In this document: in pieces, positions 41,654 to 53,192 of the stretch
Numbering within the stretch: position 1 is the stretch's first letter
How the letters are laid out: every line of letters starts with the position of its first letter
Made by a program: the position numbers and the translations under genes
Notes under the pieces: generated by a model
Told to the model about the DNA's origin: nothing
Databases searched by the model: none
Seen by the model: the letters and a program-made list of their open reading frames with translations, nothing else
NCBI GenBank assembly: GCA_013368325.1
Contig: JAACJK010000235.1
Location: 1 to 64,000 of the forward strand
Direction: 5' to 3'
Length of the DNA: 64,000 nucleotides
Source of the DNA: Ephemerocybe angulata
Lineage: Eukaryota; Basidiomycota; Agaricomycetes; Agaricales; Psathyrellaceae

Positions 41654-43192
41654 CTACAATTCGCCCACCCTATCCGCCGTAACCGTAAACAGCCATCCTC
41701 CAGCCCTGTCCGTATGCACTTCTACTGCCTCGAAAGAAACACCATCGATGTCCCTCAGCCAAGCCTCGAGCTTCTCCTTGTCCTGCCTTTCATTGAGTAC
41801 ACCGGCAGAACCAGGCCTCCCGATGGGATGTCTCTTCGGTGTTGTGGCACTTGGACCCAGCCTTTGGAATACCAGTTGTTGCAACGCTTCTCTACCAATC
41901 CCGGCTTTGTACCCGAATCGCACTTTCGCCAGACTCCCGAGCTGATCAGGGCTGCACCGCACCATCGCAGCGCCTGACAGCCTCAGCTTCTTTAACTGCG
42001 GCAATAAAGGCGAATTGTGAGGAGGTGGCTGCCCGATGAACCTTCTATCGATTGGTATGCGCCTCCAGTTGGGAGGCAGCTGGGTTGGACCACGGAGCGC
42101 CTCGATAAAGGTGTCGCTGATGGGCATTTGCAGTTCCAGCTCTTCCAGGTCGTCGCAGATCGAAGGATGGTAGAAGAAGTCGACAAGGAGCTCGGGACTG
42201 GGATAATCTTTGACCTCGCACCATGCAAGCGATTTCAGTTTGCTGGTCTTGGATACCCGGTCGATGAAGTCGAGGAGGATATCGCGTCCAAGAACTCCTC
42301 GAGCGCCACCTGGAGAGATGACAAGCGCTCGAAGGTTCGGTGTGTCGAGTCGGCTGAGGAATGTGTTCTTGTACTCTAGTGGACCTAGATGGAGGGTGCG
42401 AAGGTTGGGTATTCGTATTGCTTCGGCGCTTGGCAATGCATGTTCAGGGGGAACGAGCCTGATGTGCAACGACTCCAAGGACGTGCAGTGGGAAAGAATT
42501 TGAGCTAGGTGGTTGTCGTCGTGTGTATGGTGGAGCTGTAGAGATTGGAGGCGAGACCATTCGGGGCAGGATATGTCCGTGGTCAAATCGGGTGAGCATT
42601 CGTGGGGAAGTGGGAGTGGTGATTGGAATATGAAGGTCCGAAGGGAGGGGGAGCGAAGGATTGAAGTGCACAAGTTCTGGATATCATCCACATGCCATGC
42701 GCCTGTGAGTCCCAAGTCGCAGCACTCGAGGCCCGGTAGGGAAGGGAGCCGAGGGAAGTTGGTGCCCACGACGTTTAAGGATAGATTTTTCCAACGTGAA
42801 GCGCCCTTCATTAACTTCTGCAATGTTGCCCACGCAACACCACTCCGATTCATGATCTGGTGAGCTCCGAATGTCACAGTTAGGGGAAGGTCTCCAGATA
42901 GTGTGATCGAGTGCTTGACAAGGTGAAAGTCGAAAGGTTGAGGGTTCACCACCACGATGTTCGACCAGAATGACCTGTATGCCGGAAGCATGGTGACTCT
43001 CTTCCACTCAGAGCACACATGAGCGAGAAGTAATGCAGATGGTATAGGTCCTGCCAGCGGGGTGCCCTTGCCTGCAAGGTAGAATGAGAAGACTGTAGCC
43101 AGTGTACCACGGCAGAGACTACTGATGTCTGCCGTCGTGCTCGATCCCAAAGATGGACCTCTTCGCATTCTGGAAGGGGCTGAGATGAGCAT
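41654..43192 (-). CDS. F-box/LRR-like protein with weak F-box
   Basis: The single-exon frame has its first ATG at 43,192 (MLISAPSRMRRG), 512 residues. The frame is open 54 codons further upstream but without an ATG, so an extra 5' exon is possible. The N-terminal LCRGTLATVFSFYLAG ... LLAHVCSEWKRVTMLP ... FWSNIVV keeps the F-box spacing with a degenerate core. Clear leucine-rich repeats follow (LQSLQLHHTHDDNH, LESLHIRLVPPEH, IPNLRTLHLGPLEY, LEELELQMPIS, LKKLRLSGAAMV). It is a probable SCF substrate receptor. Confidence 0.7.
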   Translation of the reverse strand: MLISAPSRMRRGPSLGSSTTADISSLCRGTLATVFSFYLAGKGTPLAGPIPSALLLAHVCSEWKRVTMLPAYRSFWSNIVVVNPQPFDFHLVKHSITLSGDLPLTVTFGAHQIMNRSGVAWATLQKLMKGASRWKNLSLNVVGTNFPRLPSLPGLECCDLGLTGAWHVDDIQNLCTSILRSPSLRTFIFQSPLPLPHECSPDLTTDISCPEWSRLQSLQLHHTHDDNHLAQILSHCTSLESLHIRLVPPEHALPSAEAIRIPNLRTLHLGPLEYKNTFLSRLDTPNLRALVISPGGARGVLGRDILLDFIDRVSKTSKLKSLAWCEVKDYPSPELLVDFFYHPSICDDLEELELQMPISDTFIEALRGPTQLPPNWRRIPIDRRFIGQPPPHNSPLLPQLKKLRLSGAAMVRCSPDQLGSLAKVRFGYKAGIGREALQQLVFQRLGPSATTPKRHPIGRPGSAGVLNERQDKEKLEAWLRDIDGVSFEAVEVHTDRAGGWLFTVTADRVGEL

Positions 43193-44341
43193 GTCTAAGA
43201 AGATAGAAGGGAGAGAGTAGCGACCCCATTTCTCATCTTTTGAGGGTTTTAAATCGACTCCACAGTCAATGGTGGCGCCAGTCAAATGGTGAACCAAGAT
43301 CTGTCTGCCAGAAGAGTACAAGACGGCTTGCCGCGGGAGCACTAACTTTGTCAAAGCTGGGCAGTGACATTCAAAGACAAGGTATCCAAGCTGGGCAGGG
43401 GAGGTATGAGGGAGCCGATAGGGCCATCGCCCACTCGACGAGTTCTTTAAGGAACAAGGAGGAACAAGGTCGGTTGATCATGGTGCTGCCTTATTCTGAT
43501 GATAATCTGGGTAGTATCGCCAGTCACTTCTCTGATATGTGCCGGAATCCCATCCTCCTGTCGTCAGTGGGAAATCTGGGAGAGAAGTTGAGCATTGAGC
43601 TGAGGAGAACTGGAGAAAGCAAACATCTGAAGCAGTTGAACCAAAGTTGAACGAGGAGCGCAACAGGCTTCCGTGTGAATGCGGCTGTGCTACAATTCGG
43701 CAAACACCGAAGCCATCGGTCGATCCGAGCTCCGGCTAACGGCGGGCACCCGCTTTGCTTCTGCGCGTCCGACTTGGAATCTTACCCCTAAACCCTGCAA
43801 TTCAAAGCCTTGTCCAACCTTAGTACCTTAGGATGACTTGAAACTCTGAAGACAGAAAATGAGGTACTCCACCAGGAAGAAGACAACTCAAGGAACCCGA
43901 CGAAATGGGTCGGTTTCGTCCATACCCTAAGTCGTCATTTCCACCCTCGAAACAATCCCTGAAAAGTGTGTTGACTTTCCTTGGAGGCGGAGAAAGGACT
44001 GCGTCGCCGGAGAGGAACGAGGGGAATGAGGTCAGTGTGATTGCCAAGTTGCCGCTGCCACTGCGGGGCCGACCGATGTCGATTCCAAGCAGCCTGTCGA
44101 AACCATTTGGGGACTCGGCATCGCAGAGTTCCCATACTTATTCTTTTCTTCCTGCTGACTCTTCCGTACAACTGACGTACCTTCCTTTCGTTGTAAATGA
44201 CGGTGAGAATCAACTGAGGAGAAGACGAGGAAGGAAGCCGAGTAAGAAAAGGTATAACTAGCTAGGCATGTGGCGGCATCCGCTCAGTTCAACCTCCTTC
44301 CCTCCATCCCACCTTCACCGCGCGGGAGCTCGAGTTTCGCC
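43193..44341. other. Intergenic region with one small ORF
   Basis: A plus-strand frame from an ATG at 43,905 to 44,261 codes 118 residues (MGRFRPYPKSSFPPSKQSLK, basic end RRRRGRKPSKKRYN). It has no recognised family and may be leader or chance sequence upstream of the DUF2235 gene. Nothing else is supported. Confidence 0.3.
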
Positions 44342-46648
44342 ATGAGTACCCCTACGAAAGACACGCAGCACCGTCCTTCGGTCAGCTTTGACCAGAGCGT
44401 CGATGGGCTACCGAAGACTTCGCAATCGCCTCCTCCTATCAAAACGACCTTTAGCGAAGGCCGTGAAGCCAGCCCCTTGCGCCAATCTACTCTATCGACG
44501 TACCAAGGTTCATTCGTCATCCCAACTGTGCACAAGTCTAGGACCCTGGTCCTTTGTTTCGATGGTACTGGTGATCAGTAAGGGATTATCACTTCTTCCG
44601 CATTTCTTTACTCAGCAACGTGCATAGGTTCGATGCAGATGTTTGTATTTGAGCTTTCCGAAGCACTTCGTTATGGCCTGACGACCAATTTATAGAACTC
44701 GAACATCGTTGGGCTCTTCAGTATGTTAGCTAAAGGCGATCCCGACAACCAAATGGTGTACTACCAGGTACGAGCTTCGCCTCTATCAAGTTCAAAGGTA
44801 CCATGTTCCCTCACACTGTCTTCCTATCTTTAGGCTGGAATTGGTACATATATCGGACCTAGGGCCAACCCCTTTCTCAATAGGGTATCGAAGGTGAGCA
44901 GCTTCGCAGCTGCCTACTAGTCACAAGGCACTGATCAGCAGGACAAAGATTCTTGACGAGGCGATTGCTTGGAACTTGGACACACACATAATGGGTATGT
45001 CCCTCCTAAATGCCCCTCTATCTCTTCAGACTGAGCAATTTGGCAGACGGTTATGAATTCCTGATGCAGAACTGTGAGTCAAAGCACCCCCACCGAAAAG
45101 TGAACAGCTACCTATCACCGACCATTGCATCGCTAGATCGAGCGAACGACAGAATCTGTATTTTTGGTAAATGCCACCTCTTCTCCGATCACCAGACTAA
45201 CTAACATTGCGTTTCTAGGATTCTCGAGGGGCGCCTATACGGCGCGATGGTACGTATGACCGCCATAGCCCTGAAGATCCGCTGACCCATCCCGATTCAG
45301 CTTAGCGGGGATGCTTCACAAGGTCGGCTTGCTGCCTGCATGCAACCATCAGCAGGTACCATTCGCGTACAAGATGTACAAGCGCCCAGACGAAGTTGGC
45401 TGGAAACAGTCGAACGCGTTCAAAAAGGCCTTTTCGATCGACGTCGACATCGAGTTCTTGGGTGTATGGTAAGTCTACCATGACTTTCGTTCGAGTCTTC
45501 ACGACCCTGACGTTGGTGATTATAAGGGATACGGTGAACTCTGTTGGAATCATCCCTCGCCGTCTTCCCTTCTCGACATCAAACAATATCGTCCGCAATT
45601 TCCGCCATGCTATCGCCTTGGACGAACGACGAGCTAAGTTCAAAGCCAACATGTGGAACCGCCCAGTGCATGGCGAACACTTGTTGAGTATCACCGATCA
45701 AAAGGCGGAGAAGAGGGCCCAAAAGGCGGCCAAGGCAGCGGAGAAGTCTGGGAAGACAAAGAGTCCTACTAATGGCAAGAAGAAGGAGGATGAGCACTTG
45801 CACCACTTTGAAGACAGGTATAGTTCTTTCAGAGATACACCAACCAATGTCGAAGAGGTGAGTTTTCACATCTCGCGAGCCACGCATCGTTTGATTGAAG
45901 ATCTGCGATTAGGTCTGGTTTGCGGGTTGTCACTGTGGTACGTATCTCTCCTTGAGTACCTGTATGAATGAGAAGTCTTACAAATGGACTTAAAAGACGT
46001 CGGTGGAGGGTCTGGTAAGATATTTCTCAGTACTCCGTCAACGAGAGGCTCAGATGTCGCATAGTCACGAACGAAACGAGACATAGTCTCGCTCGTATCA
46101 CTCTCCGGTGGATGATTCGGGAAATCTTCAAGCGAGAAGTAGGCATCATCTTCCAGGTTGAAGGGCTTAGGGCTCTTGGAATGGATCCAGGATCGCTGTA
46201 TCCCGTCGTCCTGCCTCGGGCTGCGATCATCCCTCCCGAACCCCAGAACTACATCGAACGGGTTCCAAAGGTTCAACCAAACATCCTGGAGCATTCCCTG
46301 GACGACACGAGCAGCGAAGATGACCCATACTTCAAAATGACCGAGGAAGAGCACGAGCTTCTAGACGCCCTCTCGCCGAAGTACGACCAACTGGCGCTGA
46401 AGAAGACTTGGTGGTTTGGAGAGATCGTCCCCATGACCCATCGTTATCAGAGGAGCAGCAACAACGAATGGGAGAAGACGTTCAAGTGGAACATGGGGAT
46501 GGGGCGTGTTATCCCGAGGCAGAAGATAGATGGCGCGAAGTTGCACAGGAGTGTGAAGATACGAATGGAGTCGGCTTTCGAGAATGGGAAGAAATACGTT
46601 CCCAAGGCCGTCAACCTCGACATGAGCAAGGTGGTCTGGGTGGACTGA
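44342..46648 (+). CDS. DUF2235 (Tle1-like) alpha/beta hydrolase, tandem copy 1
   Basis: This is a predicted serine hydrolase of the DUF2235 / Tle1-type phospholipase-like family. Thirteen exons can be traced (44342-44577, 44628-44640, 44696-44767, 44834-44893, 44943-44994, 45047-45073, 45137-45166, 45219-45249, 45301-45468, 45527-45857, 45913-45937, 45997-46014, 46065-46648), about 548 residues. Landmarks: RTLVLCFDGTGDQFDADNSN, nucleophile elbow GFSRGAYTAR, GMLHKVGLLP, DERRAKFKANMWNR, and the catalytic Asp region VWFAGCHCDVGGGSV. It has three more introns than its tandem copies, with 13-nt and 18-nt microexons. The exon 4/5 junction does not join in frame with a normal ag acceptor: the frame needs a start at 44,943, after cagg. 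This copy may carry a one-base insertion. Confidence 0.78.
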
Positions 46649-47272
46649 ACGCCGGTGCGGACTTCGTAGTATCCTCTATCTTCCTCGGTTCTCATAGTTC
46701 GATGTTCGATGCTCCAATTTCATTTACGACGCTGTACATATTCGGCTCCTTGAACTGCACGTCATCATGCATCCCTACCTTCACGATCGTCACATTGCCC
46801 ACAATAGCAAGATACATACATATTGAGTACTCTGATGCAGCACGCGAGGTCCTTGCCTCTCTGACGGGCCGAGAATAGCTCAAGTAACTTGCCCTGAGTC
46901 TCCAAGGCCTCCCTCCATCCACTCTGGTGCCTCTCATACTTACTAGTAGAGGCATGAAAGTAGAGATGAGGCGAACTTCAGAAGCGCCAAGGCATATCAA
47001 TCAGCTGCCCGGAGTGATCGTATTTAGGGTAGCTAAAGGGTCCGGCGAAATGCTTCAACTCGTTGACAGCGCCCATGATGCACACCTTCCACCGTGCCAA
47101 GCGGGGAATGGCTCTACACATTGGTTTGTACACTGTCGTAACGACCTTCAATACTTCACCGCCGGACGACACAACAGCACTTCAACCTTCTTAAAGTCGT
47201 CCCCTTTTCTTCTAACGCCTTTTCACTTGCTTTTCACTTCTCTATCTCACGTCAAAGACTTCGGTCAAAACT
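46649..47272. other. Intergenic region between DUF2235 copies 1 and 2
   Basis: It contains the 3' end of copy 1 and the promoter of copy 2. A pyrimidine-rich leader (ttcacttctctatctcac) precedes the ATG at 47,273. No other gene is seen. Confidence 0.5.
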
Positions 47273-49616
47273 ATGAGCATGTCTGAAGTACGACACAGGC
47301 AGGAGCCCACGGCCCTTTCGATGACAGAGACTGTCAATGAAGATGAAGGGGCAGCAACGACTCAAGATTCGTCAGGGAAGAAAGTAGGGCTGGAGGATAT
47401 CGAGGTCACCACGTCACCCCAGTCGCTCTTCGGTTCCGTAAGGCGACCTCCTCCACACGAAAGGGCGGCAACTTTGGACCCAACCATCATCCCCCCCTTC
47501 ATACCGCCTACCCATCCCAACCGAACGCTCATCCTCTGCTTCGACGGCACCGGGGACCAATTCGATGCCGACAACTCTAACATCGTCCAGCTCGTCTCTT
47601 TACTCAAGAAGGACGACCGCTCGAAGCAAATGGTGTACTATCAGGTATGCATGGGCGGACTCCTACTCCCGCTGTGTCGGAATGGGCATTGACTCCGTGT
47701 TGGATTGGAAGACCGGAATCGGAACATATACATCGCCCAAGATCGCTACCCCGCTGTCGGCGCAAATTCACAAGGTTTGGAAGCCATACACCTTGCTCTA
47801 GCTTCCAGTCGGACCAATCCTTCCTCCGTAGACTTTGGACACTATGTTTGCAACAAGCCTCCATGCGCACGTCATGGGTGAGTTTGTCCGATCACAATCG
47901 AAGCTTGATCTGAAATAAGCGCCCATTCAGGGGGTTATGAGTTCCTCATGCACAATTGTAAGCCTAGTTGCAGATCTCGTTAAGTCGTCTGCTGACTAGA
48001 TAAAAGATGCTGCTGGGGATAAGATCTGCATATTCGGTAGGTAAGGTCCTGCTCGAACTCTGGCTATAACTCACAATACGCACGGTCAGGGTTTTCGCGA
48101 GGCGCCTATACCGCAAGAAGGTTTGCCCGTTTTACCCTCTGACTACCTCTCAAGCTCGGCTGCTAACAACCCTTGAAGCTTGGCAGGAATGCTCCATAAA
48201 GTGGGCCTCCTACCACCCCACAACGACGAACAAGTTCCCTTCGCCTACCAGATGTACCTGCGGACGGACGAGATTGGTTGGGAACAGTCGAATGAGTTCA
48301 AGAAGGCATTCTCTATAAACGTTGATATCGAGTTTGTGGGAGTTTGGTACGCCATCTCAATAGCTGTTAACAGGACATAGAGCTGATATAGCTCTAGGGA
48401 TACTGTGGATTCCGTCGGCATCGTCCCAGCCATCCGACTTCCTTTCACGACTTCCAATACATTAGTGAAGACTTTCAGACACGCAGTCTCTCTCGACGAA
48501 CGACGCGCCAAGTTTAAAGCCAACCTGTGGAATCGACCGACTGCCGAGGAAGAGAAGCTCGGACTTCCAGGTCCAAGTACACCAGTTCAACCGCCCGAGC
48601 GGTCATTCTCGAAAGCCACATCAGTGGAAAGCAACGATTTCTCTGACCTCTTTTATCGAGGGAGCAAGAAGAAGCCGGCTGCTAAAGCAGAGGGAGAGAA
48701 AGGAAACGGGACCGCACAGATGCTGGAGAAGAAGGGCCAACTGAGTTTCGGATTCAAAGCGGTCGACTCCGCTGACGACCTCTTGAATACCTTCGAACGT
48801 ATTCATTCGCAACAGGGTGAGAGGAAAACAGATATCGAGGAAGTCTGGTTTGCAGGGTGCCACTGTGGTACGTGGGCGTTTCCATCGTCTTTTTGGAAGT
48901 ATCGATTGACAGACGAATAGACATTGGGGGTGGTTCTGTCAGCAACAAGACTCGCCACTCTCTGGCAAGGATTCCCCTGCGCTGGATGATACGCGAGATC
49001 TTCAAGGCTAAAGTTGGGATGCTCTTCGACTCTGACAAACTCTTTGAGATTGGCATGGATCCAGCCACCCTGTACCCATATGTCCTTCCGCGACCCGATC
49101 CGCTTCCTGTGGGGGACCGCAAAATTCGCAGCCTTCCCGTTAAGGAGATACCGATCCGCCCGCATTCTACACTGACCAAGAAGAATCCTAACTCAACTCT
49201 CTCTGAGGTCTCCAAACCGCATGCCCGAGACGCCTCCGACTTTCTCGGAGAGGAGGAAGAAGAGTTGATGGACGCGCTGTCACCCATCTACGACAGATTG
49301 GTGACCAAGAAAGCGTGGCGGATTCTGGAGTACATCCCTCTCCACTTGCGATATCAAAGAGGGGACAATACCTGGGTGTCGTATTACGGGTCTGTTTGAG
49401 CACAGTCCTTTAGGAGAGCTTGAGTTGACGTTTGACTGCAGGTTGAATCGTGCAAGTCCCCGACATATCCCGCTTCAGTCAACCAATGGTGTTAAGATCC
49501 ACAGAAGCGTAAAACTTCGGATGGAGGCAGAGTACGAAGACGAGGTGAAGCGTCGGAAGGGAACGAGATATAATCCTCGTCCGGACATTCACGTCACTCC
49601 AACATGGGTCGACTAA
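47273..49616 (+). CDS. DUF2235 (Tle1-like) alpha/beta hydrolase, tandem copy 2
   Basis: The ten exons are 47273-47644, 47712-47774, 47832-47877, 47931-47957, 48007-48036, 48090-48120, 48179-48346, 48398-48867, 48921-49389 and 49442-49616, exactly 616 residues. The fold landmarks are all present: ILCFDGTGDQFDADNSNIVQ, the nucleophile elbow GFSRGAYTAR (split from the preceding exon by an intron), SLAGMLHKVGLLPPHND, DERRAKFKANLWNRP, and WFAGCHCDIGGGSV with the catalytic Asp. The end IHRSVKLRMEAEYEDEV ... TPTWVD is shared with the other copies. By family it hydrolyses ester bonds in lipid-like substrates, but the fungal substrate is unknown. No signal peptide is visible, so it is probably intracellular. 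It appears intact. Confidence 0.88.
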
Positions 49617-50771
49617 GGCTCGACGCATGCATGCACAGAGAAATAGCTAACTCGAGTTAAACTTCACGACTTGCATGACTACTATTATGAAGATACCCTC
49701 CCCGGCGACTACTGGGAAGACTGCACCACGTATGTATCGCTCCAACACCCCTAATGACTATGCTATGATGCCTTCTCTCCAGAAACTCAATATCGTTCTA
49801 CAGTCCTTCTCTGTACGGAGGATCGAGGTCACCGGTTTCATGCTAAACATCTCGAAGACGAAGTGATGGATGGGCGCTCAGCATGCTACTGATATAGCGC
49901 CACGATAAACCTTTTGCGTACCTAGGCAAGACCGAGATTGCTTGGGTGAACTAACACGAGCAGCAACTGCCGACAGCCCGGAACCCGACCTCTCTTTTGG
50001 AATTTCTTCCGATTTTACCAAGTATTGGTCTGACTCTGCGATGAGGTGTTCCTGATTGGGACGTGGGAGCCTCGTTTTCCTTCCGGCCCTCATCAGACTT
50101 CCTTTCCTCGGAGTACTTCCAAATCCGAGTCAAGAGTTCTGCCCCCGACATTGACAGCTCAATGTTCATAGATACGCTGTGTCAACTCCGCGCCATATCA
50201 CTCAGCAAGGTGCGAGCAAGATGACTGTAACTCGTAAACCTTGGTAAATGCATGCTTTCAGATCGTAGACTTTCGATCAGGAATCAGCGGTCAGCGTTCT
50301 ATCCGTGGAATCTTATGTCAATATCCGTCCACCGAAGCACGGTAAGTGACTAGAGGCCTCAGATATACCGTGGCCTCCGGCCTCATGGTTTGGGAAATGA
50401 AAATCGGGAGACACTACCGTGACTACTTCGGATGCCTTTCGGTACCTTGTAGGCAGAAGTACAAGGTGCCAGTGGCCACGGGAGCAACTTGGGAGCGATA
50501 ATGAAATCCATCGTTCACCTGATCATGATTCAGGGCATTGAGGCTGTCAAGGTACTACCAAGAACAGAGCTGAACGGAGACAGCGGCCAAGTTAGCCTTC
50601 ACCGGTCACCTTCCTCGACAGCAGAGATGCACGGCAACACCCCCGATTCGTTTAATATAGATTCTGAACCACCATAAAAGCAGTCAGCCTCCACCACGAA
50701 AGTCACTCCTTCCTCTCCATTCACATCATCCCTTACTAGCTAGCATCCAGTTCTCTCACTCACGGGTTGAC
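49617..50771. other. Intergenic region between DUF2235 copies 2 and 3
   Basis: About 1.15 kb with only short accidental frames. A TATA-like ccataaaagc at about 50,672 lies 100 bases before the ATG of copy 3, followed by a pyrimidine-rich leader (cttcctctccattcac). Confidence 0.5.
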
Positions 50772-53022
50772 ATGTCCGATATTCATCACACCCAAGAGTC
50801 CTCGAGAATCTCGACGACAGAGACCCTCATCGACGGAGCCTCACCCCAAGACCACGCAGGCAAGCCGGCCGACCCCAACGCATATCCCTCAGTCATACCG
50901 CCCACCCACACCAACCGAACCCTCGTCGTGTGCTTCGACGGCACTGGGGACCAGTTTGACAACGACAACTCTAACATCGTTAAATTCGTTTCTCTGCTCA
51001 AGAAGGATGACCGAACCCAGCAGATGGTTTACTACCAGGTAATACGGGTGCCGCCCTCCTTTCTTATCCGAGACTGCTGGGTCGCTCATTCAGTTGTTCG
51101 CGGAATATCCAGACTGGGATCGGTACATATACTTCTTCTCCCAAGACCACTGTCAACCCGTGGTCAGCAAAGATTCAGAAGGTATGCTCTTGGGTGCACT
51201 CTATCCCAGTACAGTCAGGCTTACACTTTTCCGTAGACGATCGACCTCATGTTCGCCACCAGTCTCAATGCACATGTTCAAGGTACGAGTCTTTCCCATT
51301 GAAATCGAAATACATCCTAAAATAAGCGCCCATTCAGGGGGATATCAATTCCTCATGCAAAATTGTAAGTTTCGACGCACTCATCACGAAGTGACCGCTA
51401 AATCGTATGGACAGATGCGGCTGGGGACAAAATCTGCATCTTTGGTTCGTAATCTCACCTCAAAGCAGCCTCGATGTCACTCAGTTTGAAACTGTACAGG
51501 CTTTTCGAGGGGCGCTTATACTGCCAGGAGGTTGGTCCACTCTTCTCTGTCACACAGTTCCCGTTGCTAATAACGAGGCTATAGTTTAGCAGGGATGCTC
51601 CATAAGATCGGGTTGCTGCCACCCTACAATGCCGAGCAAATTCCATTCGCCTACCAGATGTACCTCAACACCGAGAAGTCTGGGTGGGCCCAATCCAACG
51701 AGTTCAAGAGGACGTTCTCCATCAACGTCGACATCGAATTTGTGGGAGTCTGGTATGCACTTTCTACGCCTATCACACCAACCTTTCTCGGGCGCTAAAT
51801 GTGTTTGCCTACTAGGGACACCGTTGCTTCTGTTGGCCTCATCCCTGACATCCGACTCCCCTTCACTACCTCAAACGCGGTTGTAAAGACCTTCAGGCAT
51901 GCCGTATCCCTTGACGAACGACGCGCCAAGTTCAAGGCCAACTTGTGGAACACCCCGGACGACAAGGACGCGAATCTTGGCCTTCCGCTTCCGCCACCTA
52001 GTGAAGAAGTACCTCCCACACCGACTGAAGCCACGTCGACCGCCGTAGAAGCAAAGCCTGGTTCCGGATTTACTCAAAGAAAAGGAAAATCTCAGGTGAA
52101 GCGACCGGTCGGAGTCAAGCAGGCCGATAAAGGGAACGATGATCTGAGTGTCTTGGAACGTACTCATTCACACCATCGCGGGGGCGAACGGAAGCCCACG
52201 GATATCAAGGAAGTTTGGTTCGCAGGGTGTCACTGTGGTACGTGAGCCTACGCCGATTCAGTCGTTGACGTTCACCATTGATTCGTTTCCGTCGCACATA
52301 GACGTTGGAGGAGGGTCCGTCAACAATGAGACTCGACATTCGCTCGCGAGGATACCCTTGCGCTGGATGGTGCGCGAGATCTTCAAGGCGAACACTGGTA
52401 TCCTCTTCGAAGCGGATCGGCTCTTCGAGATTGGCATGCACCCCGCTAGCCTTTACCCCGAAGTCAAGCCACGTTCTACGACCCTCCAAGACGTCGGCAA
52501 CCGCAAGATTCGCAAGCACTCAGTAAAGGAGATACCCACCCGCCCCCACGCCGTATTGACCTACTTGAATGAGGAACCCGCCCTCGAGGATGTCTGTGAC
52601 CCGAAGCCACTGGGTGTTGACGACTTCCTCGGGGAAGATGAGGAGGAGCTGATGGATGCACTTTCGCCCGCGTACGATCAGCTTGAAAAGTGGTCCTGGT
52701 GGTTCATGGAAAAGATACCTTTGACTCTGCTATGGCAAGAAGAGTCGGGCTGGGTATCTTGCCGGGGGTGAGAATTCAATTGGAAGCTTCCCCGCAATTC
52801 ATGAAGCTGACTCCTCTCCGTAGACGAAATCTCGAGGCCCCGCGTTATATCCCGCACCAGGACAAGGGGCTTAGATTTCACAGAAGTGTTAGGCTCCGGA
52901 TGGAGGCGGAATTCGAAGACGAGGCTTTGAAGAAAAAGTATAAGGAGTCGGACGGGAAGTATGAGCCAATGCCCGATTACAAAGCGGAGCCAATGTGGGT
53001 CGATCTCGACCCGAAGGCTTGA
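50772..53022 (+). CDS. DUF2235 (Tle1-like) alpha/beta hydrolase, tandem copy 3
   Basis: The ten exons are 50772-51038, 51113-51181, 51237-51282, 51338-51364, 51415-51444, 51500-51530, 51585-51752, 51816-52237, 52302-52767 and 52824-53022, exactly 574 residues. Exon borders match copy 2 one for one. Motifs: VVCFDGTGDQFDNDNSNIVK, GFSRGAYTARSLAGMLHKIG, DERRAKFKANLWNTP, VWFAGCHCDVGGGSVNNETR, and the tail HRSVRLRMEAEFEDE. The variable linker after DERRAKFK is Pro/Lys-rich. The third intron of copies 2 and 3 ends in the same aataagcgcccattcag, which points to recent duplication or conversion. The gene converges on the polyketide synthase, its stop 171 bases from the PKS stop. Confidence 0.88.
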
Positions 53023-53192
53023 CTGATTCCTCTTCCTTGGGCCGTCAAGCTTGCCAGAGTTCATCGAGTTCAGACCTTTTTGCACCTTGGTTCCTTCTTC
53101 GTTCATTTTCGATTAGATTCCACTAATGTCTTCCTTGTTGTGTTTCTTTATGTCATGCTCGTGCAATATGTATATATCGTTTCTCCCCAGGC

